From Anaerolineales bacterium (lineage in GTDB: Bacteria; Chloroflexota; Anaerolineae; Anaerolineales; UBA11858): a DNA stretch of 55,122 nt. The stretch spans positions 72,154 through 127,275 of the forward strand of contig JAGXKM010000001.1 of NCBI GenBank assembly GCA_018335275.1. The letters run 5' to 3'. A model generated the notes under the pieces. It was not told the origin of the DNA, did no database searches, and saw nothing but the letters and a program-made list of their open reading frames with translations. The translations under genes and the position numbers were made by a program. The first letter of the stretch is position 1; the number at the start of each line of letters is the position of its first letter. Positions 23,144-31,769 of the stretch are shown piece after piece.

Positions 23144-25705
23144 TCAATTTCCTTCGGAAGGTGAAGGTGAACCGGAAGCGTACTCATTTCCCAAGGCTGC
23201 TTCCAAAACATCTTCTATTGTTTCCGCGAAGATGAAGTCAATCGCCTCTCTCACTTCCTCGGGGATTTCCTCAAGATCCGTTTGATTTCTTTTAGGTAAA
23301 ATCACCGTTTTTGATCCAGCTCGATACGCTGCGAGAACTTTCTCCTTTATGCCTCCCACAGGCAGTACTTGCCCGCGCAAGGTTATTTCCCCTGTCATAC
23401 TGACATTAGATCGAACCGGATGCCCTGAAACCAAAGATACCAGCGCAGTAGCCATGGTTACACCAGCGGATGGCCCATCCTTAGGTTGAGCCCCAGCAGG
23501 CACATGGAGGTGTACATCTTGATCTTGATAGAAATTTTCATCCAGCCCCAGCTGGTCCGCTTTCGACCGCACATAAGAAAGAGCAGCCCGGGCAGATTCT
23601 TTCATGACATCTCCCAGTGAGCCAGTCAGTTGGAAATTATTCTTCCCCGGCATAATCGAGGCTTCCACAAACAGCACCTCACCTCCTGTGGATGTCCAGG
23701 CTAATCCAGCAGCAACGCCAGGAACGGAGGTTCGCTCTTCGATCTCTTCATCGCCGTAATACTTCCGGCGCCCCAAAAATTCTCGGACAGACTCGGGAGT
23801 GACCTCCATGGCTTCACTGTGCCCTTCCGCGATTTTGGTCACCACTTTCCGGCAAATCGCCCCAATCTCGCGCTCCAGGTTTCTGACACCTGCCTCCCTC
23901 GTATAAGAGCGAATAATGGTCTGTAAGGCTTCATCGGTGAAGGATATTTCTTCCTCCCGCAGCCCATTCTCCCGTTTTTGACGGGGAATGAGGTAACCTT
24001 TGGCAATCTTGATCTTTTCCTTATCGGTGTATCCCGAAATTTTGATGATCTCCATTCGATCACGAAGGGGAGAAGGTATGGGTTCAAGCAAATTCGCTGT
24101 GGTAATGAACATCACTTTTGATAGATCATAGCCCACCTCCAAATAATTATCTCTGAATTCCGAGTTCTGCTCCGGATCAAGGACCTCAAGCAAAGCTGAG
24201 GTTGGATCCCCCCGGAAACCCTGACTGAGTTTGTCCACCTCATCCAACATGAAAACGGGGTTATTGGACTCTACCCGCCGCAAGGATTGGATGATCCGGC
24301 CAGGCATGGACCCGATATACGTTCGACGATGACCTCTGATTTCAGCTTCGTCTCGAATCCCCCCCAGGGAAGCACGAATGAATTTGCGACCCATGGATCG
24401 GGCGATGGAACGCCCGAGTGAGGTCTTCCCCACCCCCGGCGGCCCAACGAAACAAAGAATCACACCCTCCCGCACCTGGCGGATCTCATCTTCATATTCC
24501 TCTTCAAATTCATCTGCACGCTCCTTTCGCAATTTGCGCACAGCGAGGAACTCCAGGATCCTTTCCTTCACGTCCTCCAACCCGTAATGGTCTTCATCCA
24601 ATACTTTCCGAGCGTGGTCGATGGATAAGTTGTCTTCCGTGGTTTCGGACCAAGGCAGTGAGACCATCCAATCTAAATACGTGCGAATGACACCGTATTC
24701 CGCGGACGCCGAGGGAATGCTTGACAAGCGTTCCAACTCGCGTTTTACCTGCTTCTCTGCCTCTTCCGGCAACCCTGCTTCTTCCATCCGGCGCTGAAAT
24801 TCTTCCACTTCAGCAGTCTGTTTATCCCCTTCTCCCAGTTCAGAACGGATGGCTTTCATCTGCTCACGGAGGAAGTACTCGCGCTGGACTTTTTCGATTT
24901 CCGATTGAGCCTGTTTTTGAATCTTCTGGCCAATTTGAACCATCTCCAGCTCTCGAGTCAAGAAATTGACCAGTTTTTGAAGCTTCTCAGAAATCGTATT
25001 GAGCTCCAGTAATTCTTGGGCATCCTCTAAATCCATGCGCTGGAAGTTAGCGATGGTGTACACAATTTGAAGCGGATCTTCTAATGACATCACCGCATCG
25101 ACCAATTCCTGGGGAATCGAAGAGACCATATCTGTGATCTCTTTAAATTGGTCCTGTACCTGTCTGACCAGAGCATCAATCTCAATCCCAGTTTCGACCT
25201 GGCTGGAGTTAACTTCAATCTTGGCTTTTAAATAGGGCTCTTTTTCCGTGATCTCCAAGATGTTAATGCGTTTAATCCCCTGCACCAAGAGCCGGATGTT
25301 GCCATCTGGAGTCCGGAATAAACGGTGGACATTTGCCACAGTGCCCACACGGTACAGATCCTCAGGTCCTGGTTTTTCATCCCTGGGATCCTTAGAAGCC
25401 ACCAGGCCAATCAGGCGATCGTCATTGGAAACCACATCATCCACCAGCTTGATGGACCGGGGCTGGCCCACAGTTAAGGGGACCGCTGTTTCCGGGTACA
25501 CCACCAGACCCCGTAAGGGTAAAATGGGGATCTCCCGGGGGATCTTCTCAATCTGATCCCCTGATTCATCAAAATCGTCTTCCTCTCCAAGTCCTTCTAA
25601 ATCGGGAATGATCGCTTCTGAGAGGAAATCTTCTAAAGTAAGGTCCTCCCGGTCAAACCATTCTAATAGATCTAAAATTTCAGCGTTCCAACGTGATGCT
25701 GGCAT
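23144..25705 (-). CDS. lon: ATP-dependent protease Lon
   Basis: An 853-aa cytoplasmic AAA+ serine protease that degrades damaged and regulatory proteins. An acidic extension of about 55 residues precedes the LON substrate-binding domain (about 58-250). Then come a coiled coil, Walker A GPPGVGKTS near 421, Walker B FMLDEVDK near 484, and the protease domain with the catalytic serine in KDGPSAGV near 745 and lysine in GGIKEKVLAA near 790. Length is slightly above the family norm because of the N-terminal extension. It starts six bases after hsp20 ends and is followed by a REC gene, all on the minus strand. Confidence 0.95.
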   Translation of the reverse strand: MPASRWNAEILDLLEWFDREDLTLEDFLSEAIIPDLEGLGEEDDFDESGDQIEKIPREIPILPLRGLVVYPETAVPLTVGQPRSIKLVDDVVSNDDRLIGLVASKDPRDEKPGPEDLYRVGTVANVHRLFRTPDGNIRLLVQGIKRINILEITEKEPYLKAKIEVNSSQVETGIEIDALVRQVQDQFKEITDMVSSIPQELVDAVMSLEDPLQIVYTIANFQRMDLEDAQELLELNTISEKLQKLVNFLTRELEMVQIGQKIQKQAQSEIEKVQREYFLREQMKAIRSELGEGDKQTAEVEEFQRRMEEAGLPEEAEKQVKRELERLSSIPSASAEYGVIRTYLDWMVSLPWSETTEDNLSIDHARKVLDEDHYGLEDVKERILEFLAVRKLRKERADEFEEEYEDEIRQVREGVILCFVGPPGVGKTSLGRSIARSMGRKFIRASLGGIRDEAEIRGHRRTYIGSMPGRIIQSLRRVESNNPVFMLDEVDKLSQGFRGDPTSALLEVLDPEQNSEFRDNYLEVGYDLSKVMFITTANLLEPIPSPLRDRMEIIKISGYTDKEKIKIAKGYLIPRQKRENGLREEEISFTDEALQTIIRSYTREAGVRNLEREIGAICRKVVTKIAEGHSEAMEVTPESVREFLGRRKYYGDEEIEERTSVPGVAAGLAWTSTGGEVLFVEASIMPGKNNFQLTGSLGDVMKESARAALSYVRSKADQLGLDENFYQDQDVHLHVPAGAQPKDGPSAGVTMATALVSLVSGHPVRSNVSMTGEITLRGQVLPVGGIKEKVLAAYRAGSKTVILPKRNQTDLEEIPEEVREAIDFIFAETIEDVLEAALGNEYASGSPSPSEGN

Positions 25706-25711
25706 GAATAA

Positions 25712-26128
25712 TTATTCCTTCACCTCAACGCGTTGAGGGCTCCTCTTCGGTACTGTCAACTCTAAAAATCCGTCATGATACGCCGCTTCCGCTTTCTCAA
25801 CAATCACCGGCCTGTGTAATTTCACCGCACTTCGGAATTTTCCATAACCAATTTCTAATTGATGATAAGCACAATCCCTTTTAGGGCTTGGACGTGTCCC
25901 CTGGACAAGCAGGTATTGATCGTCAAGTGTGACCGATAATTCTCCATTTCCCATTCCCGCGATTTCTACGCGGATGAACAGGTAATCTTCGGTTTCATAG
26001 ACATCTGTAGGGGGGAACCACGCATCCGATCCGGAAACGATTTGCCAAGCAGATCGGGCGTTTTGCAAAGAACGAAAGACGTATCGATCTGCATTTATGG
26101 GTTTCACCTTCAAGATTACATCTACCAT
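25712..26128 (-). CDS. Small heat shock protein (Hsp20)
   Basis: A 138-aa chaperone with an alpha-crystallin domain (about 40-138). It shows PPTDVYETEDYLFIRVEIAG, LDDQYLLVQGTR, IGYGKFRSAVKLHRPV with F/G-x-F-x-R, and AAYHDGFLELTVPK. Hsp20 proteins hold unfolding clients without ATP. It is the first gene of the hsp20-lon-REC cluster. The ATG at 26128 is one codon after a possible TTG start. The upstream region has a small inverted repeat, GGTAACATTACC, but no clear CIRCE element. Confidence 0.9.
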   Translation of the reverse strand: MVDVILKVKPINADRYVFRSLQNARSAWQIVSGSDAWFPPTDVYETEDYLFIRVEIAGMGNGELSVTLDDQYLLVQGTRPSPKRDCAYHQLEIGYGKFRSAVKLHRPVIVEKAEAAYHDGFLELTVPKRSPQRVEVKE

Positions 26129-26272
26129 CAATCACATTCCATACTAAAGGGAGGTAACATTACCATCCAAGAAATAATTTTAGCACACAAAGAGGATTCT
26201 AAATTTCAAGAAGGAGGTTTATATACAAGGTTAATATTATCCGTAACCCCTCAAAAACTCCTCACAAAGGAG

Positions 26273-26346
26273 TACCCCCGGCAGGATTCGAACCTGCAAC
26301 CGTCGGATTAGAAGTCCGGTGCTCTATCCATTTGAGCTACGGGGGC
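26273..26346 (-). tRNA. tRNA-Arg (anticodon TCT)
   Basis: Read on the minus strand, a 74-base cloverleaf. The acceptor arm GCCCCCG pairs with CGGGGGT, with discriminator A. The D arm begins GCTC, the anticodon arm is CGGAC-TTCTAAT-CCG with TCT, and the T arm has GGTTCGAATCC. It would read AGA/AGG arginine codons. The CCA end is not encoded. Two protein genes lie immediately upstream. Confidence 0.97.
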
Positions 26347-26388
26347 ATACGTGGGAGTCGTTGGGGTAACCATCTCCTTTCCGTCTTT

Positions 26389-26817
26389 CTAGGTGGGTCG
26401 TATCCCTCTATAGACCCTTCGGCCAGAAATGGTCTGTAAGATTTTTTTCGGTGGGCGATCAAGTTCTTCCGCCAATTCTTCAGGGGTCATGGGTTGATTA
26501 CCATTCGCCAAAAACAAACGGAAGATCGCTTCTGTCAGACTGGTTTGTTTGGTGATAAAGGAGTCCTCTTTCGCGCAGTGTGAAATCAGAATATGCTGCA
26601 GTCCATCCACTTCCTGCACCTGAGCGGTTTCCGGGTCAATCCAATCCACTTTCTCGTCGCCAGCTAAGTCCGCGTACGTTTCTTTATGCTCGGGACACAA
26701 ACAACTCCTCAGGTGAACCCGCCAGGCTCGATCATGCTCCTGCCACCAATCGAAATCAATATGGTACGGCGTGTCAACGGTTGGTTTTAATAAGCTAGAA
26801 AGCTTGGGTTTTGGCAC
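26389..26817 (-). CDS. Unknown protein with C-terminal winged-helix-like segment
   Basis: A 142-aa protein that I do not recognise. The first ~70 residues are Trp-, Asp- and Cys-containing (C39/C41 as CLCPEH near the middle, later SHCAKED) and may bind a metal. The end (about 92-140) reads as a winged helix: SLTEAIFRLFLAN, MTPEELAEELDRPPKKILQTI, then a short beta wing. Translation starts at GTG 26817 after AAGGAG. It lies 31 bases behind the 527-aa gene and is likely in the same operon. A DNA- or RNA-linked role is inferred from fold only. Confidence 0.65.
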   Translation of the reverse strand: MPKPKLSSLLKPTVDTPYHIDFDWWQEHDRAWRVHLRSCLCPEHKETYADLAGDEKVDWIDPETAQVQEVDGLQHILISHCAKEDSFITKQTSLTEAIFRLFLANGNQPMTPEELAEELDRPPKKILQTISGRRVYRGIRPT

Positions 26818-26848
26818 CCGGGTACTCCTTCCTCTCTAACGGAAAGCG

Positions 26849-28432
26849 TTATTTTCCTTCCGAATCGTCAAACTGAAAATGCAAATCTCCCACATAAATG
26901 AACCAAGGCCGGGTCTCTAACAAGGACATCAGCGGTCCCGGGGGACATCGCTTGACAGTATTCACCGCCGCATAAAGTTCTGTGACATGCACATGGCCTT
27001 GGGGGTTGAGTTTTGTCAATTCTCGAACGGTATCGACCACAACGCGCTCAAAGGGGGGAGGAGATTTCTGATTCTCCCGCCACACCTCATCCACGGGTTC
27101 CACATCAGGTACCACAATCGCCATCCGCTCATTGTAATCCGTGGTCACAATCTGTTTCAAAGTGGCAAATACCAGTTCTCCATCTGAACCTACCAGAATG
27201 GTCCTCATCCAGTTTTTGGTCGCCCTTGAGCTTTCCGATTGGACAATCACTTCACCATCATTTTGACCGGGCTTAATGTGCACGATACCGCCCGGGATGA
27301 GACCCTTCTCTTCATACCAGTCCCGCAATCCATAGACGTATTTTTGCTTTCGAACAACCCAGCCGGGGAACTTCTCCCCTGTGTCTCCATCCACCAGCTT
27401 GAACCGAATTCTCGGTGCCTCATATGCGGTGGGAAACAAAGGTTTAACACGATCCGATAAAGGCAGGGTTCCCGCTCGCCAGTGAGGGAAGATGAGATTC
27501 ACCGTCACTTCTCCCTCTGCTCTGGAAGGAACATTATCCAGGTCATCTAACTCATCATCCAAAGATTTTTCGAGTTCCAGCATCTCATCCGTCAAGGTTT
27601 CACGATCGTAATCAATCCCTGAGTACCGGAGGTACAAAGGAGTTTTCTGCACACCTTCAGGCTCCATAGCTTTTAAATACCAGGCCACAATGCCCGCTGG
27701 GCCCACTTCATCAAAGCGATCGTCTTCCTGTAAAGCCAGGTCAAGAGAAAACTCAACCAAATTGGGATTGACTTCCGCTTCAAGCTCAATTTCATCCAGA
27801 ATTTCCTGCGTGGAAAGGGGTCCTCCCCCATTTAAATCCAATACGGCTTCTGCCAAATTCAAATGCCCTATATTGACATCCACCAATAAAGCTTTTGGAA
27901 ACCACCTTCCTGCTATCTGGACAAATTCTTCTTTGTCGATGAGACCTTTTTCCACTCGGTCTTCAAGCAGAGACCCTTGCTCTTTCAGGACAGCCTCTTT
28001 TTTCAAAGAGTCGGATTGGGAAGCTTCCGGTGGTTCATTCAAGGGATGATCATCAATGCCTGCTGCGAATTCAAGCTCTTCCCCATCTTCAAATTCGACT
28101 TGAATGACATCGAATTCTCCAATCGTCGGATTGCTCCCCTTCCGGGTCCCCACCACTTCCCCTTTTTGCCAATCAAATGCAGGGAAAACTAAACCTTGCC
28201 CCGGATCATATTCCTCTTTGGGAAAGTAAATCTCCCTCCCATCCAGGCGCTGTTTTTCCAGGCGTTCTTCTTCACGCTCAATACGCTGCTCAACAAGGAT
28301 GGGGGTCATCTCTTCCGTCGTCAACGGAGTTTCATGATCCAGCAAGTACTCATAGAGGAAATCGATATCCCCTTCCTCAAGTTCAAATTCCTCCCAATAA
28401 TCTTCACGCAGGGAGAGTAATGATGTAGCCAT
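26849..28432 (-). CDS. Unknown 527-aa acidic protein with helix-turn-helix-like ends
   Basis: I do not recognise this family. The protein is acidic and soluble and has no signal peptide or membrane helix. After a helical N terminus (WEEFELEEGDIDFLYEYL), one segment (about 205-260, LSTQEILDEIELE) resembles a winged helix. Beta-rich stretches in the middle (GEVTVNLIFPHWRAG; IRFKLVDGDTGEKFPGWV) suggest two or more barrel-like domains, and the C terminus (GHVHVTELYAAVNTVKR) again reads like an HTH. Start is ATG with GAGG at the right distance. It probably forms a two-gene operon with the gene at 26389. It may be specific to this lineage. Confidence 0.65.
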   Translation of the reverse strand: MATSLLSLREDYWEEFELEEGDIDFLYEYLLDHETPLTTEEMTPILVEQRIEREEERLEKQRLDGREIYFPKEEYDPGQGLVFPAFDWQKGEVVGTRKGSNPTIGEFDVIQVEFEDGEELEFAAGIDDHPLNEPPEASQSDSLKKEAVLKEQGSLLEDRVEKGLIDKEEFVQIAGRWFPKALLVDVNIGHLNLAEAVLDLNGGGPLSTQEILDEIELEAEVNPNLVEFSLDLALQEDDRFDEVGPAGIVAWYLKAMEPEGVQKTPLYLRYSGIDYDRETLTDEMLELEKSLDDELDDLDNVPSRAEGEVTVNLIFPHWRAGTLPLSDRVKPLFPTAYEAPRIRFKLVDGDTGEKFPGWVVRKQKYVYGLRDWYEEKGLIPGGIVHIKPGQNDGEVIVQSESSRATKNWMRTILVGSDGELVFATLKQIVTTDYNERMAIVVPDVEPVDEVWRENQKSPPPFERVVVDTVRELTKLNPQGHVHVTELYAAVNTVKRCPPGPLMSLLETRPWFIYVGDLHFQFDDSEGK

Positions 28433-28579
28433 AGTTCTGCCTCAAATACATTAATTCAATGAAAAGGTATAGAAAAATATTGCCATTCAGCCTGTATATT
28501 ATACTCCACACATCCAGCAAGACAACCGACCCCGGTGAAATTATTCCTTTTGTGATTCAGAACCATTCCCCAAATATCC

Positions 28580-29989
28580 TCACGGATATCGGCTTTCCAG
28601 CCAGTCCACAGGATTCACCGGTATGCCCCCCACCCATACTTCCCAATGCAAATGGGGACCTGTGGAGCGGCCTGTATTTCCGACTTTGCCTATCAATTCC
28701 CCCGCTTTGACATTTTGGCCTTCAGCGACCAGAATATCTGATTGGTGAGCATAGACTGTGAACACTCCCCAACCATGGTTGATCATGGTCACCCCGCCGT
28801 AGATCAGGGAATCCTGCCCCGTATAAACCACTTCGCCGGGTGCAGCAGCATAAATATCTGTACCTATCTTTGCAGCAAAGTCATACCCGGAATGATAGTA
28901 ATGATATCCACTGCCATTAAATGATCTCCGAGTGCCGTATTCGCTGTATGGAGACCCTTGATTGTTATAAATTTCTGGTACCGGGACGGCAAAAGTGCCG
29001 CGCCAACTTTTTTGATTCTCCATCCGCGAAGCGTACTCAGCTAATTTATCATGTTCCTTTTGAGTCAGTTCAACCGAAACGGTTTCTGGCGGTAAGCCAT
29101 CAATGGACATGTATCCAAACCCTCCATCCCTGACCCTGACCAGCTGACGATGGGAAAAAGGTGTATCATCTTCCAGCTGCCCGTGCAGGGAAAGGAGTGT
29201 CAGCCCCGTTTCCGCCCTGGCATAGATGCCTTGCAGCGCCACATATCCGTCGTCCGTGGAGAAAAAGTGCAGCTGGTGGTCACCCAAACGGCCCTCCAGC
29301 TCTGTACCAGACGGGGCCGTGATCCGAAATACGGCTGTATCACCCTGCGCGATTCTGTCGGGCTCATATGCCACATCTTCAATCTCACCGGGAAACCCTC
29401 CTGGGCCGGGGTCTTCTCCCCCGGGAACGCGAATAACCTTTCCAGGAATCAGATCCCAAGTCCCTGCCAGGTCATTCTTGGTAACCACCTCCCAGGGATT
29501 AGCCTGCTCCTCCACAGCGGCTTCAAATAAAGATTGTCCCCTTGAGAGAGATTTTCGGTTCCCTTTCCTTTCAGGTAATGTTCCCTCTTCGTCGACCACT
29601 AAGACAACCGAAACCCCTTCATATAGCTCAAGGGGAGAGGTCAGGCGATTTAATTTGATCAACTTCTCTGGGCTGATTTGATAGCGAGTGCTTAAGCTAT
29701 CCAGGGATTCACCCAGGGGGACCGTTTTCGTGGTCAACACCCCCGTCATATCTCCCAGTCCTGGAATGGACAGCTTCTCTCCGGGGTGGATCGGGCTTTC
29801 TTCAGTGAGATCGTTTACTTCAAGTAGTTCCTGATAAGAAACATGAAACCGTCGGGCGATATTCCACAGCGTATCCCCAGATTTTATGATGTATATAGGT
29901 TGAGCAGGGACATCCTCCTGCGCCTGAACAGGTTGAATTAGCCCCAGCATTAAGAGAATCGTAAGACTAACGAGAAGATATTTCTTCAA
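28580..29989 (-). CDS. LysM and M23 peptidase-domain cell wall hydrolase
   Basis: A 469-aa exported protein. Start TTG 29989 after GGAGAG leads straight into a signal peptide (KKYLLVSLTILLMLGL, with AQA-like cleavage near VQAQ). Two LysM domains follow: YIIKSGDTLWNIARRFHVSYQEL near 30 and a second, less typical one near 85 (VPLGESLDSLSTRYQIS). The M23 metallopeptidase domain is at the C terminus (about 355-465), with HSGYDFAA near 370, and HLHWEVW near 445, holding zinc-binding His. It should cut peptidoglycan cross-bridges. The start overlaps the DUF192 gene by 23 bases. Confidence 0.88.
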   Translation of the reverse strand: MKKYLLVSLTILLMLGLIQPVQAQEDVPAQPIYIIKSGDTLWNIARRFHVSYQELLEVNDLTEESPIHPGEKLSIPGLGDMTGVLTTKTVPLGESLDSLSTRYQISPEKLIKLNRLTSPLELYEGVSVVLVVDEEGTLPERKGNRKSLSRGQSLFEAAVEEQANPWEVVTKNDLAGTWDLIPGKVIRVPGGEDPGPGGFPGEIEDVAYEPDRIAQGDTAVFRITAPSGTELEGRLGDHQLHFFSTDDGYVALQGIYARAETGLTLLSLHGQLEDDTPFSHRQLVRVRDGGFGYMSIDGLPPETVSVELTQKEHDKLAEYASRMENQKSWRGTFAVPVPEIYNNQGSPYSEYGTRRSFNGSGYHYYHSGYDFAAKIGTDIYAAAPGEVVYTGQDSLIYGGVTMINHGWGVFTVYAHQSDILVAEGQNVKAGELIGKVGNTGRSTGPHLHWEVWVGGIPVNPVDWLESRYP

Positions 29990-30344
29990 ATTGTAACGTC
30001 TCTCCAAGAATAAAATCATCAAGTCTATCTGCTGCTAACTCCAACACATAACACGCTGGTTTTTTCGGTATATAAAAGGGGTGCCATTTCCGGGCCAAGC
30101 GGCGATCAACGATTTCTTGTTCGCGATCCAGCCAAAACACAGCTAAATTCATATTTACACCCAGCATGTGGATCGCTGTGTCAAGGCGACTTTCCCGGTT
30201 GAAAACCAATAACAAGCCTTCCTCACGATCAAGATGCTTACGAAAAGTCAACCCTCGTAAGCGGCAGAGAAATGACTGACAATACCTGGCTCGAATGGGG
30301 GGAGAAACCGGTGCCTGGGATTTCTTGATTAAAACTTCTTTCAT
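29967..30344 (-). CDS. DUF192 family protein
   Basis: A 125-aa protein of the DUF192 family, small beta-barrel proteins of unknown activity. Typical features are the FLCRLRGLTFRKHL segment, EEGLLLVF, the IHMLGVNMNLAVFWLD motif and VLELAAD near the end. Many members have a signal peptide; this one does not. It lies between a REC gene and a LysM/M23 gene and overlaps the latter, which suggests an envelope-related role. The function of the family is not established. Confidence 0.85.
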   Translation of the reverse strand: MKEVLIKKSQAPVSPPIRARYCQSFLCRLRGLTFRKHLDREEGLLLVFNRESRLDTAIHMLGVNMNLAVFWLDREQEIVDRRLARKWHPFYIPKKPACYVLELAADRLDDFILGETLQFEEISSR

Positions 30345-30382
30345 AAAATAGAAAGAGAATAAAAGTGAGTCAGGAATTCCCC

Positions 30383-30769
30383 TCAGTCTGAAACCTGAGA
30401 TAAGACATACTTCACGCGTTCAGACAACTCTTCCGGCCGAAAGGGTTTGGTTATGTAATCATCGACCTTTGCGACCTGCAAACCCAAGACCTTATCAATG
30501 CTCTGTACCTTAGCAGTGACTACTATCACAGGGATGTCTCTTGTCTCCTCATCCTCTTTTAAGTGCTGGTAGACCTGCCATCCATCCATGTCTGGCATCA
30601 TTAGATCCAACAGGATCAGGTCAGGTGTTTCCGCTTGAACCATTTTCAAGCCTTCTTCACCACCATTTGCGCCCAAGACTTCATATCCTTCCCGGGCCAG
30701 GATTAATTTCACAAGGTTTGTGGTTTCCGGTTCGTCTTCAATACAAAGTATTTTTTTCTTTTCTGGCAT
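30383..30769 (-). CDS. Stand-alone receiver (REC) domain protein
   Basis: A 128-aa receiver-only protein. The acidic pair EDE near 11, phosphoacceptor in LILLDLMMPDMDGW near 55, threonine in VVTAKVQ and lysine in YITKPFRPEEL near 108 are intact. No output domain follows. It is the first gene of a minus-strand group with DUF192 and the LysM/M23 hydrolase, with a leader of about 175 bases if the TATAAT at 30956-30951 is its promoter. No histidine kinase is near. Confidence 0.9.
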   Translation of the reverse strand: MPEKKKILCIEDEPETTNLVKLILAREGYEVLGANGGEEGLKMVQAETPDLILLDLMMPDMDGWQVYQHLKEDEETRDIPVIVVTAKVQSIDKVLGLQVAKVDDYITKPFRPEELSERVKYVLSQVSD

Positions 30770-31167
30770 ATGTAACTGTCCCTTCTCTGTGCTTAGGATA
30801 GTTTACCATAGGTGGGGAGCGGTTTCACCCCTGCCTGCCTGAAAAACACATCAGGATCACACATTTCAAGATCTCGGTTCTTTTATTGAAGATGTGCCCT
30901 ATCACTAAACACCAGAATTTAATTCACTCCAGGCCTGATTTCTGGGGATTATTATACACTGTCTTATTGGAAAAACCGCCACATCCTGCCCCAGTTGTGA
31001 GCGGGTTAAGAGCTGACGAGAGGGGTCCTTAAGGCAAGTAAGCTGGAGCCTCTCCAACCCTGAATGGCCTAAGCTCGGCATGATCACCCTTCCCTTGCCA
31101 CCTCATTGCCCCTAGACTATAATCACAAAGCGATCCTGATCCGATGGAAAAATAAAAAGGTAAGAAC
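30770..31167. other. 398-base gap with promoters and hairpins
   Basis: No protein gene is supported. On the minus strand TATAAT at 30956-30951 could drive the REC gene, giving a 175-base leader that contains a 10-pair hairpin (30860-30869 with 30886-30896, one bulge). On the plus side GAGAGG (31018-31023) pairs with CCTCTC (31049-31054), with a CCTTAAGG palindrome inside. The efp promoter lies at 31095-31123. A small RNA is possible but not shown. A 60-codon minus frame at 30905-31087 has no recognisable pattern. Confidence 0.4.
31095..31123 (+). promoter_or_regulatory. Promoter of efp
   Basis: TTGCCA at 31095-31100 and consensus TATAAT at 31118-31123 are separated by exactly 17 bases. The leader before efp is about 37 bases and contains AAGGTAAG. 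Confidence 0.8.
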
Positions 31168-31725
31168 ATGATTGATGTAAATGAACTCAGAAAAGGGACC
31201 ACCTTTAAACTTGAGGGAAATATCTATAAAGTGCTTGAATACTCCCATCACAAACCTGGGCGGGGGAAAGCGACCATCCGGGTAGAAGTCAGGGACCTGC
31301 GCAGCGGCATCAGATTGAAGAAAAAATTTAACTCCGGGGATTCTGTCCAGGACATTCGATTGACATACCGCAACGCGAAGTTTTTATATCGGGATGGGGA
31401 TACATACCATTTCATGGACACAGAAACTTATGAGCAGCCAGCACTGAGAGGCGAAGCGTTGGGGGACGCGACGAAATTCCTTCAAGAGGACATGGAAGTG
31501 AAATTGACCTTCTACCAGGGAGAACCCCTGGATATTGACCTGCCTACAACCGTCGATCAAAAAGTCGTCCGGGCTGACCCTTCCGTCCGTGGAAACACCG
31601 CGACCTCTGTGACCAAAAGCGTGACAACAGAGGGGGGAGTAGAAGTGGATGTTCCCAATTTTGTTGAAGAGGGCGACATCATCCGCGTGGACACGCGCAG
31701 CGGAGAGTATGTGACCCGGGTCTGA
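31168..31725 (+). CDS. efp: Elongation factor P
   Basis: A 185-aa translation factor that relieves ribosome stalling at polyproline. Three beta domains: an N-terminal KOW-like domain (1-62), and two OB domains. The tip loop HHKPGRGKA near 27-35 holds a lysine at the position that is modified in many bacteria. The C terminus ends IIRVDTRSGEYVTRV, typical of the family. Neither epmA nor any other modification gene is in the window. It is transcribed from the good promoter at 31095-31123 and is probably followed by the MBL-fold gene. Confidence 0.95.
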   Translation: MIDVNELRKGTTFKLEGNIYKVLEYSHHKPGRGKATIRVEVRDLRSGIRLKKKFNSGDSVQDIRLTYRNAKFLYRDGDTYHFMDTETYEQPALRGEALGDATKFLQEDMEVKLTFYQGEPLDIDLPTTVDQKVVRADPSVRGNTATSVTKSVTTEGGVEVDVPNFVEEGDIIRVDTRSGEYVTRV

Positions 31726-31769
31726 TCATAAACAGCCACCAGAATCATATTTCTTGGAAGTTGAAGAAT

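Noticed and set aside
26131..26272. CIRCE-type element upstream of hsp20 (TTAGCAC)
   Set aside because: Only one half is present; the second half reads GGATTCTAA rather than GAGTGCTAA.
26273..26346. tRNA as an integration site
   Set aside because: No integrase, no repeat of the tRNA 3' end and no change in gene type on either side.
30905..31087. 60-codon minus-strand open frame
   Set aside because: No ribosome site, no protein-like pattern, and it overlaps hairpins.
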